In this document: positions 3,548-8,319 of the stretch, piece by piece
Position numbering within the stretch: position 1 is the stretch's first letter
Layout: each line of letters begins with the position of its first letter
Origin: a bacterium
GTDB lineage: Bacteria; UBP14; UBA6098
Length of the DNA: 8,319 nucleotides
NCBI GenBank assembly: GCA_030642425.1
Contig: DAOWNU010000067.1
Coordinates: 1 to 8,319, forward strand
Reading direction: 5' to 3'
The notes under the pieces: generated by a model
The model's database searches: none
Told to the model about the DNA's origin: nothing
The model's input: only the letters and a program-made list of their open reading frames with translations
Translations under genes and position numbers: made by a program

Positions 3548-6178
3548 TCATTTTAAATAAACCACCCGTTTCGTGATTTTCTCATCGCCGATTTTCGCCC
3601 GAACCAGATAGACGCCGGAACCGAGAGATTTGTCCGGAGACCAGATGAATGATCCCCCCGTTTTTTTGCGTTCGGCGCTCCTATTATTAAGGGGAGAAGT
3701 GGGAATTTTTTCGACCATACGGCCATTAATATCGAATATCTCAATATTTGCATTCTCCGGCGCGTAGATGGAAACCGACGAATTAAAGGGATTCGGATAG
3801 GTTCGAAGTATCGATTCATCAGGAAATCTTTCGCCAAAGCGGATCCCCAACTCCGAAACAATCGAGAAGCACATATCGGAGAAATCAACGAAATATGTGC
3901 CGTCATCATCTTCAGGAGAGAGTCCCCTCCTTGCAGATGGGTAAAATGTCAAGCTGTCAAACCATTCTATCTTTACGAGACATTCAAGAGACGTATCTGC
4001 CGGAACGGTCCAGTTATAACAGGTATCCCCGTAATTTACATATTCTATCTCCCAGCTATCACCCGAATTGGTGCTATAGTAAATAGTGAACTCGGGGAAT
4101 TCATCCGGGATATTATAATGGGTCCAGATAATGTCATAGGCCATACCCGCAAGAAGCTCTTCACCACCGTTGGGCTGGACTACCCTCACATAAGGGGCAT
4201 TGGGGATAAAACCGAAATTTCCGTCGCTAATGTCATAGACCGAATCATCCAATGCATCGGTGATTTTCAGCAAACAATCATACGAAGAATCATCGGGAAC
4301 GGTGAATGTATAAATGCCCGTAGACACTATACTGTCGGCTTCGGTAACCCAATCCGCACCGAAGTTGGTCGAATATTCTATATCGATGTAATCGACGTTC
4401 GTCGAATTCCAGAGAATCGATACGTCACTTCCGATTGTAAGAAGCTCGCCGCCTACAGGATAAAGTATTGTAATCGACCTCGCTAAGGTATCGTCTGTGA
4501 TGGTAAAAATCGAGTCGGAGGTATCGAATACAGTTAAATCGCCGGAATTCGTGACCATAACGAGGCATTGGGTTGACGGCGTATTGGGGATCGTCCAGAG
4601 GTAGGTTCCATCACACGGATAGGACGTTTCGACATTTATCCACGTAGTGCCGTCGTCGGTGGAATAATCGATATCGACATTATAGACGGAATCGAAGTCC
4701 CATACGATATATTCCGTCTCCCCCACCTGCCAGAGTTCGCCGCCGACGGGACTGACAAGATCGATCCGCGAAGCTATCTTGATGGTGAAGTAGTAGTTGA
4801 AGATATCATAAACCTGTGGGTCGTCGTTGCTGGTAATCTTGTAAAGGCATTCGCTTGAATTCACGAAGGGGAGCGTGTCGCCGGAATGGCCGAATCCTTC
4901 GGTTGTCAATACCGACCAGGTAGATTCACCATCCGTGGAGAATTCGACGGTCAGGCTTCCTGGAACACTGTAAGCTCGCCACCAGAACTCGAAATACTCG
5001 CCCCCAATAAGGGTATCGTTACGGCCCAGATTCTCGGTAATGAGCAGATTCTTTTTATCGTGGAAGTAATTGACCCACATATAATTCTCCCGTTGACCAA
5101 CGGAAGCGTAGCACCCGGTATCGACTTCCAGAACACTAAATCCCCATGTATCGTCGTTGTCGGCCATATCGACTTGATCGTAAAAAACGCACCAAAGGGA
5201 ATCGCCATCATCGCTTGTTTTCGATGCCCAGAAAAGATACCTGTGAGTTCCAGGGCCGGTATCGGTTTCACCTACCATAATGTAGCTGCTGTCCGAGGTT
5301 ATAATCAGATCGTTAGGCCATACATCTCTTAAGTCCGGCGTGGTGAAGGTGCGTGTCCAGAGCGAATCGCCGTCGCTATTAATTTTCATTAGAAATGGCT
5401 TACGAAATACGCTTCCTTCGGCCTTCCAACCGGCAAGAATGAAATCGCCTTCGGGAGTTTCTTTAATAGATTCAAATTGTGATTCCATTATGATCCACAA
5501 ATAGGGCATCTTTGTCCACATTGTATCCATAGCGCTGTTAAGACGAAAAACCACACAGTCCATTCCCGTGCTTACATCCTGACCCACAACCATGTATCCG
5601 CTATCGGAACAAGCGATAATATCTTTCAAACCATTCACAACCCAGGTAGGTTCCAACATTTCCGTATGCCTGTGCCTCTTACCCCGGAAAACATCAGTAG
5701 TTAGTCGTTTTGTCCAGAGTGTGTCACCGGCGTCGTTGATACAACAACAATTGGGACCACCAAAGTGAGTTTCACAGCCAACGAGAATATATTCTCCCGG
5801 AGAACTCTCGATCCCTCCAAAAAAGTCGCACGGCCCGGACCGTGTCCAGAGTGTATTTCCTGCGTCGTCTATCTTTATCAATGTGGTGCTGTCGGACAAA
5901 CAGGAACAGCCCAAGAGAAAGCCACCCATCGAGCATTCGATAATTACCCAACCCTTCTGCTGGTGATCAAAAATATACTTCTTACTCCATAAAGTATCGA
6001 AGTCTTCATCGAAGCGAATGGCAACTACATCCCAATCAGATTCGCCGAGCACCAGGTAACCGCCCGATGAAACCTCGATGATATCACGTGCCGTTCCGCC
6101 ACCGTAAGTTCGGTCCCAGGCACTCAACGTTATACAGCAAGAAATAAGAAACAAAAAAACATAACCAATCTTTCTCAT
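3548..6178 (-). CDS. T9SS-exported surface protein with propeller-like and Ig-like repeats
   Basis: This gene encodes 876 residues, apparently intact. Residues 1-20 are a signal peptide ending LSA. Residues 21-370 contain six spaced repeats with the motif (D/N)(T/S)(L/M)W(T/S)(K/R) at about 62, 109, 153, 219, 272 and 327, each after a GGY(L/I)LVG-like strand, suggesting a six-bladed beta-propeller. Residues 375-470 are a divergent beta-sandwich. Residues 473-560, 567-657 and 663-775 are three Ig-like repeats of the type GGE...G....I.W.....I.YSTD.G..W, resembling the Kre9/KNH (Ser-Thr-rich GPI-anchored) family. Residues 780-876 are the T9SS sorting domain, with YPNPFNSSVSI at 794-804 and KRVVYLK at the end. 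It is probably displayed on the cell surface; no catalytic residues are evident and the ligand is unknown. Cysteines are unusually frequent for such a protein, including CCC at 144-146. It has its own promoter, so it need not depend on the upstream gene. AAGGAT lies about nine bases before the ATG. Confidence 0.88.
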   Translation of the reverse strand: MRKIGYVFLFLISCCITLSAWDRTYGGGTARDIIEVSSGGYLVLGESDWDVVAIRFDEDFDTLWSKKYIFDHQQKGWVIIECSMGGFLLGCSCLSDSTTLIKIDDAGNTLWTRSGPCDFFGGIESSPGEYILVGCETHFGGPNCCCINDAGDTLWTKRLTTDVFRGKRHRHTEMLEPTWVVNGLKDIIACSDSGYMVVGQDVSTGMDCVVFRLNSAMDTMWTKMPYLWIIMESQFESIKETPEGDFILAGWKAEGSVFRKPFLMKINSDGDSLWTRTFTTPDLRDVWPNDLIITSDSSYIMVGETDTGPGTHRYLFWASKTSDDGDSLWCVFYDQVDMADNDDTWGFSVLEVDTGCYASVGQRENYMWVNYFHDKKNLLITENLGRNDTLIGGEYFEFWWRAYSVPGSLTVEFSTDGESTWSVLTTEGFGHSGDTLPFVNSSECLYKITSNDDPQVYDIFNYYFTIKIASRIDLVSPVGGELWQVGETEYIVWDFDSVYNVDIDYSTDDGTTWINVETSYPCDGTYLWTIPNTPSTQCLVMVTNSGDLTVFDTSDSIFTITDDTLARSITILYPVGGELLTIGSDVSILWNSTNVDYIDIEYSTNFGADWVTEADSIVSTGIYTFTVPDDSSYDCLLKITDALDDSVYDISDGNFGFIPNAPYVRVVQPNGGEELLAGMAYDIIWTHYNIPDEFPEFTIYYSTNSGDSWEIEYVNYGDTCYNWTVPADTSLECLVKIEWFDSLTFYPSARRGLSPEDDDGTYFVDFSDMCFSIVSELGIRFGERFPDESILRTYPNPFNSSVSIYAPENANIEIFDINGRMVEKIPTSPLNNRSAERKKTGGSFIWSPDKSLGSGVYLVRAKIGDEKITKRVVYLK

Positions 6179-6251
6179 AATAACATCCTTTTTTTCCGCC
6201 CGTTACCGTAAGGGGTTGGAATTCTGGCGCTATGTACCGATCTCTTCTATT

Positions 6252-6280
6252 AATTTAATCATTCGGTCGCATGTTGTCAA
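6252..6280 (-). promoter_or_regulatory. Near-consensus sigma70-like promoter of the 876-aa gene
   Basis: On the minus strand a perfect TTGACA (6275-6280) is followed after exactly 17 bp by TAAATT (6252-6257). The predicted start near 6245 leaves a leader of about 65 nt before the ATG at 6178. It lies in the 136-bp gap between two same-strand genes, so the 876-aa gene can be expressed alone. Confidence 0.65.
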
Positions 6281-6314
6281 GCCTATTTCTCGATTAGCCA
6301 TCCGTGGCGCTTAC

Positions 6315-8319
6315 CTATCTTAAATACACAACCTTGGCCGATCTTCCAGAGGCGGCGTCCCGGACGAGATACACTCCGCCGGGCAATCTGCGGCCCTCAT
6401 CGTCCGCGCCGTCCCAAAAATGCAGCGCGGGCCGTGCGGATGGTATAAACCTGACAAGTCTGCCGGAAACATTGTATATCTCGATTGCGCCCATGGCCTC
6501 GATAGCGCAGGCGCCGTTGAAAGGATTCGGATAAATATCGAGCCGGACGGTTTTGGGCCGTTTCGGGCCTTCGGAAACGCTCGAAGGGGCGTCGAGATAG
6601 GTCATCGCCGCGCGGAGAACGTTACTCGCCGAGTTCGGGAAAATGCCGTCGATTATCCCGCCGAAAAGAAAAGATACGATCACGCTTCGATGTGTCCCGC
6701 TGTCGTAGCAAACCATTCTTCCGGTCGCCGAAACGGGCGGCGGGCCGCTGTCCTGACTCCACACGGAAATATACGCGGTCGATTCCGCGGCGGAAAACTC
6801 ATCGAGATAATTGTCGGCCTCGGCGAGATGCGAGTATTCGACATCGAGATCGATCCAGAAATCGGAAGCGTCGCCATAAAGGCGGGCGATATTGCCATCG
6901 GGGGTCGCGGGTCGGCCGTCGTTCTCGTATTCCGCGCCGAACATCCCGAAAAAGTCTGCTCCCGCGAGCGTTCCCTCTTCATAGTCAGGCCCGGCGTCGG
7001 GGGCGATCCAGAGTATGCGGCCGTCGTCCCCGAGCCACATCGAAAGCAAATCCAACTCATCGTCGGGGATAACCGCGTGACCGCCGTCGGCCCGGACAGG
7101 CGTAACAAGGATCACGAATCTATATGGAACGAGATCGAGCGTGGCAATATCGGGGTTCTGCGCCGTCAATTCGAAAGTGTAGGGCAGAAAATCGAACAGC
7201 CCGGCGATAATTCTTTCCTCGCCGGTCGTGTCGTCGCCGAAAGGCTGGATGCCGGAATCGTAGTCGATAATCAGCACGTCCGGCGAAGGCGCGATCTCCA
7301 GAACAATATTGATTAGCGTGTCGCTTCCAATCCAGACCCATCGGGTCTCCTGAGTATAACCGGCGGCATTCGCACGGATCGTATAGGCCCCCTCCGAGAT
7401 ACTGTCGAAATGAAAATAGCCGTCGGAGCCGGTCGTGTCCGCGCGGTCGGAAATCGTGACAATCGCGCCGTCGAGGGGCGCCATCGGATCGCCGGTTCCA
7501 ACAGTCCCGGCAACCTCGAACGCCAGAGAGTCGGCGAGAGTGCGCCAGATAACCGTATCGCCGACAAAATTGCTCGGGGTGTCCAGATCGTAAGCGGAAA
7601 GGATACAGGTAACGTCCGAATTCCAGCCGAAATCCAGTGGAGGGTTGTAATCGACAGAAAAACCGCCGCCGATAGAGTCTATCGCGATAAGCCATGAGAC
7701 GTCGATGCCGTTCACCCTCAACTGGATCGTGCTCTGATCGACTCCGGTTCCGTCGTCGAAAACCTCGCAGGAAATATCCGTTTCACGCGGAACGTCGACC
7801 TCGCCGTCCGCGGGCGACCAGGATGTTACATAGGGCGGGATAGAATCGGAACCCGCGGGCATGAACCATCTGAAAGTAATATTGCGCCCGGCGGGAAGAA
7901 CTGCCATCCCTACTATTCTCATATCGAACCACTCGGACGGTATCGAGTCGGGGTGATTGAAGCCAACCATGAAATCGCCTACGGTCGGAAGCGAATCGGA
8001 CAGCCAGGTTACGATAGAAGTGGACATGTGCGAGAAAACCAGCTCCCACCAATGTTCACCCGCGTAGTTGTCCCGCATATCCCGGCTCAACGCGGTAATT
8101 ATCCCGCCGTCAACAGAGAAATAGGCTGTCGTGTCGTCCACGCCGATAAAGAGGGGAAAATCGTGCAGGACATCGTAGCCGTCGGTCGCGCCTTCCGCGA
8201 CTCCGAACGCGCGGGAAAAAATGGTCGTTCCCGGCGCCTCGACAGTAAAATCGACACGCCATTCGGCACGGGCGAAAGCGGCGATGGACAGAATAAATAT
8301 GAGCAGGATTATTTTTTTC
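6315..8319 (-). CDS. T9SS-exported multidomain surface protein (start just outside window)
   Basis: The frame is open from the right edge to a TAG at 6315-6317 and gives 667 visible residues. The first are KKIILLIFILSIAAFARA, a typical signal peptide lacking only its methionine. The single base left at 8319 is G on the minus strand, consistent with an ATG cut by the edge. The GTG at 8139-8141 is internal and would lose the signal peptide. Order (numbered from the first visible codon): N-terminal beta-rich region to about 155; Ig-like region beginning PPYVTSWSPADGEVDVP at 161, like the SbsA/Big_5 type; carboxypeptidase-regulatory-like domain about 266-342 (VAGTV...GAIVTI...TGSDGYFHF...GAYTIRANAAGY); an alpha/beta region about 346-575 beginning DVLIIDYDSG, resembling amidotransferase-like folds but with no catalytic triad I can identify; T9SS tail 590-667 with LDIYPNPFNG and ending KVVYLR. 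The gene looks more GC-rich than its 876-aa neighbour. Ligand or substrate unknown. Confidence 0.88.
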   Translation of the reverse strand, partial: KKIILLIFILSIAAFARAEWRVDFTVEAPGTTIFSRAFGVAEGATDGYDVLHDFPLFIGVDDTTAYFSVDGGIITALSRDMRDNYAGEHWWELVFSHMSTSIVTWLSDSLPTVGDFMVGFNHPDSIPSEWFDMRIVGMAVLPAGRNITFRWFMPAGSDSIPPYVTSWSPADGEVDVPRETDISCEVFDDGTGVDQSTIQLRVNGIDVSWLIAIDSIGGGFSVDYNPPLDFGWNSDVTCILSAYDLDTPSNFVGDTVIWRTLADSLAFEVAGTVGTGDPMAPLDGAIVTISDRADTTGSDGYFHFDSISEGAYTIRANAAGYTQETRWVWIGSDTLINIVLEIAPSPDVLIIDYDSGIQPFGDDTTGEERIIAGLFDFLPYTFELTAQNPDIATLDLVPYRFVILVTPVRADGGHAVIPDDELDLLSMWLGDDGRILWIAPDAGPDYEEGTLAGADFFGMFGAEYENDGRPATPDGNIARLYGDASDFWIDLDVEYSHLAEADNYLDEFSAAESTAYISVWSQDSGPPPVSATGRMVCYDSGTHRSVIVSFLFGGIIDGIFPNSASNVLRAAMTYLDAPSSVSEGPKRPKTVRLDIYPNPFNGACAIEAMGAIEIYNVSGRLVRFIPSARPALHFWDGADDEGRRLPGGVYLVRDAASGRSAKVVYLR

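Noticed and set aside
6297..6308. Hairpin gcca-tccg-tggc as a terminator after the upstream surface-protein gene
   Set aside because: Only four base pairs and no T-run on the minus strand.
6420..7316. 298-codon plus-strand open frame opposite the C-terminal half of the 6315-8319 gene
   Set aside because: It is an antisense shadow in GC-rich coding DNA; the minus-strand frame has a clear T9SS tail and domain order.
7120..7695. 191-codon minus-strand open frame within the same gene
   Set aside because: Alternate frame of the real gene; composition dominated by Arg, Tyr and Phe, with no start signal.
1..8319. tRNA, rRNA, transposase or phage genes
   Set aside because: None recognised on either strand; the only structured RNA seen with confidence is the TPP riboswitch.

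Overview
The window looks like a chromosomal piece of an uncultivated-type bacterium from the Fibrobacterota-Chlorobiota-Bacteroidota (FCB) side of the tree. Three separate proteins end in a type IX secretion (T9SS, Por-type) C-terminal sorting domain, which points to FCB-related lineages. The strong Shine-Dalgarno sites and sigma70-like promoters (a perfect TTGACA with 17-bp spacing upstream of the 876-aa gene) argue against Bacteroidota proper, which mostly lack both. Candidate phyla such as WOR-3, Cloacimonadota, Marinimicrobia, Zixibacteria or Fermentibacterota are more likely. This placement is inference; no phylogenetic marker gene is present.

Layout. Bases 1-171 are the last 56 codons of a plus-strand T9SS cargo gene. 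Bases 172-644 hold no convincing gene: a 54-nt nested inverted repeat directly after the stop codon, a 10-codon mini-ORF with an excellent ribosome binding site, and a 21/42-bp tandem array followed by degenerate inverted copies. A minus-strand YbjN-like secreted protein (645-1178) follows. Its promoter lies back to back with that of a thiamine operon (1179-1310).

The thiamine operon runs on the plus strand: TPP riboswitch (about 1305-1380), intrinsic terminator (1413-1442), a 159-nt AT-rich leader, thiM (1602-2408), thiE (2405-3037, ATGA overlap) and a small cysteine-rich DUF3795 protein (3074-3418). ThiM phosphorylates hydroxyethylthiazole and ThiE joins the product to HMP pyrophosphate to make thiamine monophosphate, so this is the thiazole-salvage and coupling end of the pathway, shut off when TPP is plentiful. 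No pyrimidine-branch gene (thiC, thiD) is in view.

Bases 3419-3547 form a second convergent intergenic region with a 20-nt tandem array. The remainder (3548-8319) is two minus-strand genes for large secreted surface proteins with T9SS tails: an 876-aa protein (propeller-like repeats plus Ig-like repeats) with its own near-consensus promoter, and upstream of it a protein of at least 667 aa (Ig-like, carboxypeptidase-regulatory-like and amidotransferase-like regions) whose first base or bases lie just outside the window.

I found no clearly new multi-gene system. The least explained material is the pair of apparently related short-repeat arrays in the two convergent intergenic regions, the nested palindrome, and the expression platform of the riboswitch.
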